A stretch of 64,000 bases of DNA from Patescibacteria group bacterium (GCA_026004455.1 BPJE01000001.1:248001-312000), one strand, 5' to 3'. Shown: positions 32,259 to 40,780, counted from the first letter of the stretch. Notes: generated from the letters alone by a model not told the origin. Numbers and translations are program-made.

Positions 32259-32262
32259 ATTC

Positions 32263-32466
32263 TTATTTTTTTCTACAAGTATTTATCTCAAATAAACTAT
32301 ATAATCCGCAAAAACCGATTAAGCCGGTGGCAATTAAGATCAATCCAACTGCCAAAAGTACCCATCTTGGCCAATCAGCCACTTGAGTAGCTAAAAAAAC
32401 TGTTATCACTCCTAAAATTATCCTAACTTTTTTATCTAAATCACCAACATTTTGTTTAATTTTCAT
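32263..32466 (-). CDS. DUF2892 inner-membrane protein
   Basis: A 67-residue protein with two membrane helices (about 13-28 and 33-52) and the DUF2892 layout: N-terminal MKIKQNVGDLDKKVRIILG, then TGLIGFCGLYSLFEINTCRK with two cysteines. Such domains occur alone or fused to rhodanese (YgaP). It is last in the arsR-DUF302/glutaredoxin unit. A role in sulfur or thiol chemistry at the membrane is inferred from the neighbours. Confidence 0.85.
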   Translation of the reverse strand: MKIKQNVGDLDKKVRIILGVITVFLATQVADWPRWVLLAVGLILIATGLIGFCGLYSLFEINTCRKK

Positions 32467-32478
32467 AGTTTTAAAAAA

Positions 32479-33105
32479 TTAATTTTTAATATTTAAAATC
32501 TCTTTTAATCTTTCTTTGTCAAAACCAATTATATACTCTGCTTCATCATTATCATAAACTACTTCAGTTACTGGCACACCCATCTGACCAGTTTTTCTTA
32601 CCATTTCCTCTGCTTCTTTTTGATTTAAATCAACTAAAACATGATCGTATTTTACTTTATTACTATCCAACCATGAAGCCTCCATTTTACAATACGGACA
32701 AGTGGTAGTAGCGTAAAGTTTAATACTTTTTACCTTTAATGGTCCAACACCGCAAGAATTATTAACCAACTCCTTCATTTTTTTCTCAGCTTGTGAAGCC
32801 ACTTCAATCACTGCCGGGTCATTAGTAATTTTCCCTAAAAGATTGATATTGCCAACTCCAACCATAACTTGATCATCTTTGTTTAAAACCATTAACTGAC
32901 ATGGTAAAAGACCAACTAAATTTGTATCAGCAGCAATGATATTACCCAACCAATCTTCAGAACAAATATTAAAAACTTTTCCTTTATTGTTAGGTAAATC
33001 AACTTCACTTAAAACTTTTAAATCAATTTTTTTAACATTAGTTTTTAGATTCTCTAATGTTTTATCAAAATCAAACTCTGATTTTCGAAAATATGCTAAA
33101 TTCAT
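32479..33105 (-). CDS. DUF302-glutaredoxin fusion protein
   Basis: A 208-residue two-domain protein. Residues 1-115 are a DUF302 domain (MNLAYFRKSEFDFDKTLENL; IIAADTNLVGLLPCQLMVLN near 58). Residues 125-208 are a glutaredoxin/NrdH-like domain with LYATTTCPYCKMEASWL (CPYC near 134) and the cis-Pro motif QMGVPVTEVVY near 171. DUF302 often accompanies metal or sulfur genes. The fusion suggests that the DUF302 part is linked to thiol-disulfide exchange. It is 17 bases from the ArsR regulator. Confidence 0.82.
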   Translation of the reverse strand: MNLAYFRKSEFDFDKTLENLKTNVKKIDLKVLSEVDLPNNKGKVFNICSEDWLGNIIAADTNLVGLLPCQLMVLNKDDQVMVGVGNINLLGKITNDPAVIEVASQAEKKMKELVNNSCGVGPLKVKSIKLYATTTCPYCKMEASWLDSNKVKYDHVLVDLNQKEAEEMVRKTGQMGVPVTEVVYDNDEAEYIIGFDKERLKEILNIKN

Positions 33106-33122
33106 AATAAAAAAATTAAAAT

Positions 33123-33386
33123 TTATAATGTTTTTTTAACAAATTTATATAAATTTTCACAAATAGAAATCGTCTTTTTACTTTTTAATCGATAATATAT
33201 CTCTTTTCCTTTTTTTTCACCATCAATCAATCCCCATTTTTTTAATTTTGCTAAATGTTGAGAAACTGCTAACTGAGATAATCCACAGGTTTTTATCAAC
33301 TGACTAACATTTTTCTCTTTATTTTTTAAACAAAGCATTAACTTTATTCTTGATAGACTAGCAAAAACTCTCAAAATATCATTCAT
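33123..33386 (-). CDS. ArsR-family transcriptional regulator
   Basis: An 87-residue winged helix protein: SRIKLMLCLKNKEKNVSQL (near 11) and the recognition helix region GLSQLAVSQHLAKLKKWGLI (near 36-55), with a beta-wing KGKEIYYRLK. It lacks the CVC metal motif, having a single CGLSQ-type Cys pair, so it may sense redox or sulfur species rather than metal. It heads the DUF302-glutaredoxin operon and a palindrome lies just before its start. Confidence 0.85.
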   Translation of the reverse strand: MNDILRVFASLSRIKLMLCLKNKEKNVSQLIKTCGLSQLAVSQHLAKLKKWGLIDGEKKGKEIYYRLKSKKTISICENLYKFVKKTL

Positions 33387-33392
33387 AAATAC

Positions 33393-33411
33393 ATATTAGC
33401 ATTTCTAATAT
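33393..33411 (-). promoter_or_regulatory. Palindromic operator upstream of the second arsR
   Basis: ATATTAG (33393-33399) and CTAATAT (33405-33411) form a perfect inverted repeat with a five-base centre, starting seven bases before the ATG at 33386. It is probably the binding site of this ArsR protein. A weak TATATT lies within it on the minus strand, so the transcript may be nearly leaderless. Confidence 0.6.
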
Positions 33412-33562
33412 AAATGAAATTTATATAAGATTTATAATTTATAGTTTTACTAAGATTCAATATTAAAAAATTTTTTTATATTTTATCCTTAAGCATGATG
33501 AAAAAAACTTATAAATGAAAAAATTTTTTATGTTAAAATATTATAATTATTGATTAAATTAT

Positions 33563-33637
33563 CGGAGCGTAGTTCAGATGGCTTAGAACGTGCGCTTTGG
33601 GAGCGCAAGGTCGTGGGTTCAAGTCCCACCGCTCCGA
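33563..33637 (+). tRNA. tRNA-Pro (TGG)
   Basis: Acceptor CGGAGCG pairs with CGCTCCG, the anticodon arm is TGCGC-TTTGGGA-GCGCA, and a perfect T stem GTGGG/CCCAC encloses TTCAAGT. The discriminator is A and CCA is not encoded. It sits at the right edge of the ArsR operon and the left edge of the copper island, a position where integration of foreign DNA is common. Confidence 0.95.
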
Positions 33638-33642
33638 CATTT

Positions 33643-34188
33643 TTATTCCTTGCAGCAATCAACTGCTTTTTTGACTAACTCACCTAATTTTTCAAATATT
33701 GAAGCTGATTTTTTTACTTCTGGTTTTTTATCATCACTTAAATATTCCACTTTTTCTGAATCATCTCTTTTAACATCTTTTGTTTTTATTACTCCAAGAT
33801 TTAATCCCCAAAAAAGACTGTATAGATGATATGATTTTTTAAATAAATCCGAAGCATTTTCTTTATCACCTTTTGTTAAATACTTTGTTCCTACCTCCAT
33901 CAACCTCATTGACGCTGCCAGTAAATGCTTTGATATACACCAAACTTCACCTTCATAATCCTTAATAATTTTTTTCAATAAACTTTTTCTCATCTCCCTT
34001 ACTTCATTTAAAAGATCTAAATATTTCTCATCACCAGTCTTATTGTAAGTAAAGAAAAAATGCTCTTCCATTGAGATTAAATTCATTATTCCAATAGATA
34101 AATCTTCATCTGAAGACAAATCAAGCTTCTCTCCTTTTTCTAACTTTTTAACTTTTTTTAAAAACTCATCAACATCAATATTTTTCAT
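33643..34188 (-). CDS. Hypothetical helical protein in the copper island
   Basis: A 181-residue, highly charged, mostly helical protein with SMEEHFFFTYNKTGDEKYLD near residue 40 and GEVWCISKHLLAASMRLMEV near 80; it ends AVDCCKE. There is no membrane segment. The His, Met and Cys residues and the location at the end of the copper/thiol cluster hint at metal or redox work. I know no named family. It is followed directly by tRNA-Pro on the other strand. Confidence 0.6.
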   Translation of the reverse strand: MKNIDVDEFLKKVKKLEKGEKLDLSSDEDLSIGIMNLISMEEHFFFTYNKTGDEKYLDLLNEVREMRKSLLKKIIKDYEGEVWCISKHLLAASMRLMEVGTKYLTKGDKENASDLFKKSYHLYSLFWGLNLGVIKTKDVKRDDSEKVEYLSDDKKPEVKKSASIFEKLGELVKKAVDCCKE

Positions 34189-34197
34189 AGTAAAAAA

Positions 34198-34719
34198 TTA
34201 ACTTTTAACTAAAAAATAAAAAATTAAACTAATAATTGTTAAAAATAAAACTGGAATAATTACTTTTTGATAATAAATAAAAACTTTTCCCTTATTTAAT
34301 CTTCGCAAAAATTTTTCAGTTAAAACACCCAAGATAAAAATTATTGATCCAACTAATACTCCAAAAACAATCTTATCAACTCCTAAAAAAACATTACCTT
34401 TAATTCCAATCATTTTATTCCAAATTAAAAAAGGTATTGTTAGTAAGTAAAAAATAACTAAAGACAAAGTTTCTCTTATAATTGGTTTTAAAAATTTTTT
34501 TTTCGCAAACCAATCAGATAACCAAAAAGCCATTGAAACAATTAATCCGCCAACCCAAACACCAGTAATCAAATCATCAACTCCAAGCATTCTTGTTATC
34601 TCAATCCCACCAACAACAGCCACAGTACAAACAGGACAAACTGCAAATACAGAATGAATAATTAATAATGAATAATTAATAATGAATAATGAAATTAATA
34701 AATAAGAAATTCTTTTCAT
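34198..34719 (-). CDS. Conserved-looking membrane protein with an extracytoplasmic CxxC
   Basis: A 173-residue protein with a signal-like start, then AVCPVCTVAVVGGIEITRML (CPVC near residue 28) and four membrane helices. The CPVC just after the first hydrophobic segment faces outward and could exchange disulfides or bind copper. Part of the N-terminus (ISLFIINYSLLIIHS-like) is encoded by the repetitive TAATGAATAATTAA filler, so the signal segment has been built from repeat sequence. Its ATG overlaps the end of the thioredoxin-like reading. Confidence 0.6.
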   Translation of the reverse strand: MKRISYLLISLFIINYSLLIIHSVFAVCPVCTVAVVGGIEITRMLGVDDLITGVWVGGLIVSMAFWLSDWFAKKKFLKPIIRETLSLVIFYLLTIPFLIWNKMIGIKGNVFLGVDKIVFGVLVGSIIFILGVLTEKFLRRLNKGKVFIYYQKVIIPVLFLTIISLIFYFLVKS

Positions 34720-35139
34720 TTTAAATTTCCATTTTGTCCGCCAGCTGACGGATTGATTTTTGATTTATCAGATAAAACTTTTATCACATCCGGTGTTCCA
34801 ATATAGCATTTACCATCGGCCCACAAAAATGGTACGCCAATTGATGAAGTGTCTAATCCGCAAACTTCCGCCACTTTGTTTAATTCTTGAGCATTAATTT
34901 GATTATTCCAAACCTCTTTTTTTTCAATTTTTATCTTTTCTTCAACTTTATTTTTTTCCATCCATTCTCTAACATCTTTACAATGAGGGCAAGTTTCGCC
35001 ATAATAATAAACAATCTTATCTTTTGAAGGAGGGAGTAACTTGAGAATTCTTTTGATTTTGAGAACCAAAAATAATATATCCTAAAATTAAAATAACTAT
35101 TGATAAAATACTCACTGTAGCAATTAATTTTTTATCCAT
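34716..35139 (-). pseudogene. Membrane-anchored thioredoxin-like protein, frameshifted
   Basis: The 3' frame (from about 35069) encodes KIVYYYGETCPHCKDVREWM, a CPHC active site, and SIGVPFLWADGKCYIG with the cis-Pro. The expected N-terminal anchor is in another frame starting at the ATG at 35139: MDKKLIATVSILSIVILILG, then SQNQKNSQVTPSF and a stop. A one-base shift near 35040 (TACTCCCTCC) separates them. The last residues PSAGGQNGNLK come from a CCGCCAGCTGACGG repeat. An intact form would be a periplasm-facing disulfide protein. Confidence 0.7.
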
Positions 35140-35166
35140 AATAAAATAATTTGAAAATTAATAATT

Positions 35167-36459
35167 TTAATCTATTACTTCTATTTTACCCCGATACATC
35201 CCCATACCGCAAGAAAAATAAATTGGTTTGTTATCTTTTGGCGTAAATTCAAATATGTTCTCTCCTTGTTTTAAAACTTGAGATATTCCTAAAGATGGAA
35301 CCACTAAATAACCCTGACAACCTAAAACATTAACACCATTAACAATCCATTTCACTGGAATATTTTTTTTAACAACCAAGTTATTTGGCTCATAGCCAGA
35401 TGAAGTAACATCCATTTTTAAAACTTGTTTTCCATCGACAATTGAAACATTGTCAATTTTTAAATTATTTTTTACAAAAAAATTATCAAAAAAATTTAAA
35501 TTAAAAAGGGTAAGAAAATTTAAAATATAAGAAATACCAATAAAAAAGACAATTACTCCCATTACTTTTAAAAAATATTGATAAAAATTAGCTTTTCTTA
35601 AATTTAAGACTAGATTAATCATCATTAAAAGTGGTACTGTTCCTAAAGCAAAAACCATCATATAAACCCCAGATAATAATGGATTACCTAAACTCATCAC
35701 ATATACCTGAACTGATTGGGTAAAACCACATGGCAAAAAATAAGTAATTGCCCCGAGTATAAAAGGCATTTTTCTTGGATATTTTTCTAGTTTTTTTTCT
35801 AAAAATTCAAAAAAACCACTAGTGTTGATAGTAAAAAAATTTTGCCATGAAAAAATTCTTCCTAAATCAAGACCTAAAAAAATCATCATCAAACCAATAA
35901 TTAAAGTTAATAATCCTCCAAAATATATTGAAGTTGATAAGGTTTTTCCAACTAAACCAAAAATCAATCCAAATAAAAAATAAGACGATACTCTCCCAAT
36001 ATTAAAACTTATCGCAGTTGTCCAATCACTTTTATTTTTTGCAATAGAAAGATATAAGGCGCCAGCAGTTGCCATACAAGTTGAGGTTGAGGCAACAATT
36101 CCAAGTAAAAAAGTTAATGGTAAAGATAAGTTATTAAAAGAAAAATCAGGTAATAAATTTAATTCTTTTAATATCAAATATGAGAAAAATAAAATCGCTC
36201 CAACTGCTAAAAATTCAAAAATATTATTGAAAATATTCTTTTCTTCTTCTAAATGATCAACTATCTCATAACCAAAAGGCTTTATCAATTGATTTAATTT
36301 TTGTATTGATACATCGCCTTGATAATAAATTTTTGCCTCTTGAGTTTTATAATCAGCAATAATTTTCTCTATATTTTTAACTTGAGAAAATTTATCTTTA
36401 ACTAAGATATTGCAAGACGGACAATGCATTCCTTTAATTTTTAATTTTTTTACTTTCAT
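35167..36459 (-). CDS. HMA-TauE/SafE-cupredoxin three-domain copper protein
   Basis: A 430-residue fusion. Residues 1-68 are a heavy-metal-associated domain with GMHCPSCNILV. Residues 75-320 form a six- to eight-helix SafE/DsbD-like membrane unit (GIVASTSTCMATAGALYLSI near 120; ITYFLPCGFTQSVQVYVMSL near 238) with paired Cys. Residues 330-430 are a cupredoxin-like domain ending FSCGMGMYRGKIEVID, whose Cys and Met would bind copper. Similar proteins are found with copper ATPases and probably move copper or electrons across the membrane. It overlaps dsbB by 26 bases. Confidence 0.82.
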   Translation of the reverse strand: MKVKKLKIKGMHCPSCNILVKDKFSQVKNIEKIIADYKTQEAKIYYQGDVSIQKLNQLIKPFGYEIVDHLEEEKNIFNNIFEFLAVGAILFFSYLILKELNLLPDFSFNNLSLPLTFLLGIVASTSTCMATAGALYLSIAKNKSDWTTAISFNIGRVSSYFLFGLIFGLVGKTLSTSIYFGGLLTLIIGLMMIFLGLDLGRIFSWQNFFTINTSGFFEFLEKKLEKYPRKMPFILGAITYFLPCGFTQSVQVYVMSLGNPLLSGVYMMVFALGTVPLLMMINLVLNLRKANFYQYFLKVMGVIVFFIGISYILNFLTLFNLNFFDNFFVKNNLKIDNVSIVDGKQVLKMDVTSSGYEPNNLVVKKNIPVKWIVNGVNVLGCQGYLVVPSLGISQVLKQGENIFEFTPKDNKPIYFSCGMGMYRGKIEVID

Positions 36460-36970
36460 AAATATTAAAAATTGAAATAATAATAATTAATAAAAAAGAG
36501 ATCATTGCCATAAATGGAATTGAAATAAATCCATAATAAAAATTTATTTTTATACAAGTTGCTGAAGAAGAAACTAAATTACAATCAATTCCTCTAATAA
36601 TATTCATTTGTATTAAATAATGAAATAAAGCGATTAAAAAACCTATTAAAGATAGCCAAAAATGATAAAAAAATACTTTTTTATCCTTAATTAATAAACC
36701 AATAAATACAATTAAGATTTGAGGATACATAAAAATTCTTTGATACCAACAAAGCTTGCATGGAGTCCATTTTAAAATATCAGAAAAACTCAAACTGCCA
36801 ACAGTTGCTAAAAAACTAATTAAAAATATAAAAATTAATCCAAATTTCTTTACTATTTTTAATAAAAAAACTCTTAATGATTTAAAAATAAAACTAAAAA
36901 AAATAAATAAAACTAAAAAAACACTTATTAAAGTTAAATGAACAAAAAAAGGGTAAATTAAATTTTTCAT
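36434..36970 (-). CDS. DsbB/BdbC-type disulfide bond formation protein
   Basis: A 178-residue four-helix membrane protein. The first catalytic pair is in WTPCKLCWYQRIFMYPQ (near 68-73), with the Arg used for quinone binding, and the second pair is CNLVSSSATC near 136-145. DsbB enzymes reoxidise DsbA-type proteins and pass electrons to quinone; BdbC is the Gram-positive form. The thioredoxin-like protein downstream is the obvious partner if functional. It overlaps both neighbours. Confidence 0.85.
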   Translation of the reverse strand: MKNLIYPFFVHLTLISVFLVLFIFFSFIFKSLRVFLLKIVKKFGLIFIFLISFLATVGSLSFSDILKWTPCKLCWYQRIFMYPQILIVFIGLLIKDKKVFFYHFWLSLIGFLIALFHYLIQMNIIRGIDCNLVSSSATCIKINFYYGFISIPFMAMISFLLIIIISIFNIYESKKIKN

Positions 36971-38478
36971 ATTTTTTGTTTTTTTAACATTAAAGAATTT
37001 AAAACTACTGATATACTTGATAAACCCATTGCTCCTGATGCTAACATCGGGTTAATCTTTCCCATCATTGCTACTGGTATTAAAATAACATTATATATAA
37101 ATGCCCAAAATAAATTAAGCCAAATTGTCTGAACTGTTTTTTTTGATAGATTAATTGCTTTTATAATTGTTTTTAAATTTTTATTCACTAAAGAGATATT
37201 TGCAGTTTCAAGAGCAATATCTGATCCTTCTCCCATAGCTATTCCAACATCAGCTGAAGCTAAAGCTGGAGCATCATTAATCCCATCACCAATAAAAGCT
37301 AAAGAATAATCTTTAATCTTTAATTTTAAATTTTTAATTATTGCTTCTTTCTCTTGAGGCAACACTTCATAAAAAATATTTTTTTCATTAATTCCTGCTT
37401 GTTTACCAATTGATAAAGCTGTTTGTTTATTATCTCCAGTGATCATATAAACCTCAATTCCCATTTTTTTAAGACTAGAAATTGTCTCAAAAGCTGACTC
37501 TTTTAAAGTATCAGCAATAACAATTCCACCTAATAACTGATTTTCTTCATAAACATAAACTACGGTTTTTCCTTGATCTTTAAATTTTTTTGCCTCCTCA
37601 AAATCATCTTTATTTTTTAATAATTTCCCAACATAAACTTTTTTTCCATTGATTATTCCTTCAACTCCTTGACCAACCAAAGTCTTAAATTTATTAACAG
37701 TTAAAAATTTAAGATTATTTTCTTTTGCTTTTTTAACAATCGCTAATGCTAATGGATGCTTGGAATGATTTTCTAAAGAGACGGCTATTTTTAAAATTTT
37801 TAATTTTGAATTTTCATTTTTCCGCCAACTGGCGGATTTGACTTTTACATTTTGAATTATATTTATAACTTCTGGTTTACCTTTTGTTAAAGTACCGGTT
37901 TTATCAAAAACAACCACCTTAACTTTATGTAAAATCTCTAGACTTTGCGCTTCTTTTATCAATATGCCATTTTCTGCTGCTTTACCACTAGCAACCATTA
38001 TTGCTGTCGGCGTCGCCAACCCCATCGCACAAGGACAAGCAACAATCAAAACCGCAATCATATTTAAAATCGCTTCATTTAAACTAACACTACCAAACAC
38101 ATACCAATAAACAAAAGTTAATATGCTTAAAATTAAAACTATTGGTACAAAATATGAAGAAATAACATCAGCTAATCTTTGAATTGGTGCTTTAGTTGAC
38201 TGCGCTTCTTCAACTAATCTAATAATTTGTGATAATAAAGTTTCTTTACCAACCTTTGTCGCTTTAAAAATAATCACTCCTTCTTGATTGATTGTTCCAG
38301 CAATTACTTTATCATCTTTTTTTTTAAAAACTGGCATACTTTCACCAGTAATCATTGACTCATCAACAGTTGATTCACCTTCAACCACCACTCCATCAAC
38401 TGGAATTTTTTCACCCGGATAAACTTTAATCAAATCACCCACCTTTATTTTTTCAATTGGTACTTTTATCTCCCTCAT
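36967..38478 (-). CDS. copA: Copper P-type ATPase, C-terminal part (split gene)
   Basis: About 503 residues from the actuator domain onward. TGES appears near 45, the ion channel VACPCAMGLATPTA near 147, phosphorylation site DKTGTLT near 191, nucleotide-binding SKHPLALAI near 236, and the hinge GDGINDAPALASADVGIAMG near 400. It uses the ATG at 38478 (a TTG at 38499 is possible). The N-terminal metal-binding domain and first four helices are in a separate gene beyond a repeat insertion. An in-frame insert (NVKVKSASWRKNENSKLK) near 217 is encoded by filler repeat with a CCGCC/GGCGG hairpin. Confidence 0.85.
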   Translation of the reverse strand: MREIKVPIEKIKVGDLIKVYPGEKIPVDGVVVEGESTVDESMITGESMPVFKKKDDKVIAGTINQEGVIIFKATKVGKETLLSQIIRLVEEAQSTKAPIQRLADVISSYFVPIVLILSILTFVYWYVFGSVSLNEAILNMIAVLIVACPCAMGLATPTAIMVASGKAAENGILIKEAQSLEILHKVKVVVFDKTGTLTKGKPEVINIIQNVKVKSASWRKNENSKLKILKIAVSLENHSKHPLALAIVKKAKENNLKFLTVNKFKTLVGQGVEGIINGKKVYVGKLLKNKDDFEEAKKFKDQGKTVVYVYEENQLLGGIVIADTLKESAFETISSLKKMGIEVYMITGDNKQTALSIGKQAGINEKNIFYEVLPQEKEAIIKNLKLKIKDYSLAFIGDGINDAPALASADVGIAMGEGSDIALETANISLVNKNLKTIIKAINLSKKTVQTIWLNLFWAFIYNVILIPVAMMGKINPMLASGAMGLSSISVVLNSLMLKKQKI

Positions 38479-38765
38479 AAAAAAATTTTTAATAAACAAT
38501 AAATAAATTTTTAGTCAATAGATAAAAAAGCTAAAAACTTAAATGTCAAATCTCCCGCCTAAAACGGCGGGCAAGCAAAACTAAAACTAAAAACTTAAAA
38601 CTAAAAAAACTTGTCATGCTGAACTTGTTTCAGCATCTTATTTTCATTGTCATTCCGCACTTGATGCGGAATCCATAAAAAAATGGATTCCTGCTTTCGC
38701 AGGAATGACAAATTTCAAAACTAAAAAATTTTTAATTTTAAATTGTAATTTTTAACTTTTAATTT
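38479..38765. mobile_element. MITE/REP-like repeat insertion splitting copA
   Basis: This segment separates the two halves of copA at a point that is continuous in related ATPases (AILIVKN then REIKVPIEK). It contains AT filler and a chain of hairpins: CCCGCC/GGCGGG (38554-38571), ATGCTGAA/TTCAGCAT (38616-38636), ATTCCGCA/TGCGGAAT (38652-38672) and ATTCCTGC/GCAGGAAT (38687-38706). The last two lie inside a larger repeat bounded by TGTCATTCC and GGAATGACA. No transposase is encoded. It looks like a non-autonomous repeat. Confidence 0.75.
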
Positions 38766-39476
38766 TTAATTTTTAACTATTAATATCGCTTCTTTTGCTT
38801 GAAGACCCATTAATTTTTTTATCGCCTCACTAGTTTTTGACTTTGCCTTTGCTTCCAAATATCTTCCTAAAAACACCAAAGCGATTATCACTACCGATAC
38901 ATCAAAATAAGGCATTAAATCTTTTTTATTAAAAAAATTTGGTAACAAAACTAAAAATAAAGAATAAAAATAAGCCACGGTTGTCCCTAAAACCACTAAA
39001 GTATCCATATTAGCTTGTCGATGTTTTAAAGAAGAAAAAGCGCTTTTGTAAAAATCTCCTCCTACCCAAAACTGAACAATTGAAGCAATAATCAATTGAA
39101 AGTAATAATTTTTAAAAAAAATTGGCGCAGTTTTTTCCAAAAATGGAAATGTCGCCCAAACTATTAAAAAAGCAAAAAATAAACTGATAAAACTTTTTGT
39201 TTTTAATTGTTTTAACTCTTTTTCTTTTTCTTTTTTTATTAGTTCTTCAAGATCCTCTTTTTTTTCTTCTTCAAAAATCACTTGATAACCAACACCCTCA
39301 ACTGCCTTTTTTATCTTATCAAAATCAATTTCTTTTTCAACAATAATTGTCGCTTTACCAGTGGCTAAATTAACAACTGCTTCTTTAACACCAGCAATTT
39401 TTTTCAACGCTTGTTCATTAACATAAACACAAGAAGCACAATGCATTCCTTTAATGAAAAAAGTTTTTTTAATCAT
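38766..39476 (-). CDS. copA: Copper P-type ATPase, N-terminal part (split gene)
   Basis: A 236-residue product with an N-terminal HMA domain, IKGMHCASCVYV (CxxC near 12-15), followed by four membrane helices (about 95-113, 123-140, 160-180, 190-210) and the RYLEAKAKSKTSEAIKKLMG stretch that leads into the actuator domain. It ends at AILIVKN where the repeat begins. The two products together contain every essential ATPase motif, so a two-chain pump is imaginable, but loss of function is the simpler reading. Confidence 0.82.
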   Translation of the reverse strand: MIKKTFFIKGMHCASCVYVNEQALKKIAGVKEAVVNLATGKATIIVEKEIDFDKIKKAVEGVGYQVIFEEEKKEDLEELIKKEKEKELKQLKTKSFISLFFAFLIVWATFPFLEKTAPIFFKNYYFQLIIASIVQFWVGGDFYKSAFSSLKHRQANMDTLVVLGTTVAYFYSLFLVLLPNFFNKKDLMPYFDVSVVIIALVFLGRYLEAKAKSKTSEAIKKLMGLQAKEAILIVKN

Positions 39477-39482
39477 AATTTT

Positions 39483-39842
39483 TTATTTAACAATTAACTT
39501 ACCATGGTACATACTCATACCGCAAGAAAAATCAAACTCGCCTTTTTTTTGTGGTGTTAATTCAATAGAAATTTTTTCATTAAGAGGTAAAAATTTTTTT
39601 ATCTTAAATTCACTAATAACCACTTCCTCAAGACAACTATTATTATCTATCCTTTTAAAATTAAGGATAGTTTTTTTTCCAAAAGGAATAATGATTTTTG
39701 ATGGCTGATAACCTCCACTTACCAAAATATCAATCTCATTTTCTGCTTCAACCGCTGACTCTTTTTTTCCAAAAAAAAACCAAATGAGAAAAATACTCGT
39801 TAACAATCCTGAAATTAAAACAAAAATTTTATCAATTGTCAT
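39483..39842 (-). CDS. Membrane-anchored cupredoxin-like protein
   Basis: A 119-residue protein with one N-terminal membrane helix (about 5-24) and an outward-facing cupredoxin domain: GGYQPSKIIIPFGKKTIL near 48, NNSCLEEV near 71, and the copper-site ending FDFSCGMSMYHGKLIVK (Cys, Met and His). Its C-terminal motif closely parallels the last domain of the HMA-TauE fusion (FSCGMGMYRGK). It probably receives or hands on copper outside the membrane. It is 6 bases upstream of copA-N. Confidence 0.82.
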   Translation of the reverse strand: MTIDKIFVLISGLLTSIFLIWFFFGKKESAVEAENEIDILVSGGYQPSKIIIPFGKKTILNFKRIDNNSCLEEVVISEFKIKKFLPLNEKISIELTPQKKGEFDFSCGMSMYHGKLIVK

Positions 39843-39848
39843 AAAATT

Positions 39849-39889
39849 TTTTAACTTTTAACTTTTAATTTTTAATTTTAAATTTTCTA
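39849..39889. repeat. AT-rich filler repeat
   Basis: The gap between the cupredoxin gene and the next remnant is made of units such as TTTTTAACTTTTAACTTTT and TAATTTTTAATTTTAAATTTT. The same type of sequence recurs at 38710-38765, 46550-46590, 49615-49670 and 59400-59490, and inside several genes. Confidence 0.6.
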
Positions 39890-40780
39890 TCACACTCCGC
39901 ATCCGCCTCCTTGTTTTGGCGGTTTTTCAATTAATCCTTTGTCAGCCAACCACTGCTTAATTCGCTGCCATCCAGAAGCTGATGAATAATCTTTTCCCAA
40001 AATTATCTGCCCAGGAATTTCTTGAAAACTTTTCCCCTCTTTATTTTTAAAGTATAAAGCTAAATCATAATAATTTCCAGGAAACCAAAAGGCATTAAAA
40101 TATTTTCCCGCCTCATACAGTCTGATTTTCGGCTGCGCATCATTTGCTGCCATTAAGTTGTAGAACTGCCAAGCAGAGCCATTCCGTGATTACAATCAGG
40201 AAATGCCGTTGAATTATTGCAGCATGGACGATAAATATTTACGCTAACTTTTTCCACTAATTTCTCTTGTTCATCTGTTAAAGAAATTAAATTAAAGTTA
40301 GCATAATAATCCATTGGTTGACTTTTTGCTAAACTCCAACCACCAGTTGAGGCAAAATTTCCGATCTGATCCTTGCCATACTGAGTAATTTCTCCCTCAG
40401 TTAAAATTTTTGATTTATTAGCCAACCCAGCTGCCCAAAAAAAATTTAAGCAAAAAATATGAGTTTTCCCGAGTGATTCTAATCTTTTTATGTTGGAACC
40501 TTTTGTTAAAATTGTCCAGTTGCTCATCAGTTAAAGGCTGTCCATTTTGCTGATAAACTTGCTTAAATTTTTCCAAGATCTATTACCCCTGACTGCAATC
40601 ATTTTTGGTCCCAAATCTCCGTAAGAAGCATTAATCTCATAACCTTTTTCCGGATTAATTTGATCAAATAAATTTTCTCTGAGTTTTATTTGAAGAAGAA
40701 ACACTCGGTCTCTTTTTTTAATCCGCCAAAAGAATTCTGCCGCCAGCTCCAAGGCAGACGGGGAATAAGATAAACAGTTA
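39890..40780 (-). pseudogene. Multiply frameshifted Cys-rich protein of the copper island
   Basis: Three open pieces (39890-40153, 40153-40527, 40531-40752) and connecting frames belong to one protein. Readable parts are GYEINASYGDLGPKMIAV, QQNGQPLTDEQLDNFNKRF, then NIKRLESLGKTHIFCLNFFW, VSVNIYRPCCNNSTAFPDC, and finally NLMAANDAQPKIRLYEAGKY with a GGGCGV end. At least three single-base shifts (near 40175, 40495 and 40580) separate them. The Cys-rich PCCNNSTAFPDCNHG centre suggests metal binding. The upstream limit is approximate. Confidence 0.65.

Noticed and set aside
38479-38765. Origin of replication suggested by AT-rich repeats
   Set aside because: No DnaA-box cluster or dnaA/dnaN neighbours; the hairpin chain and split gene fit a repeat insertion.
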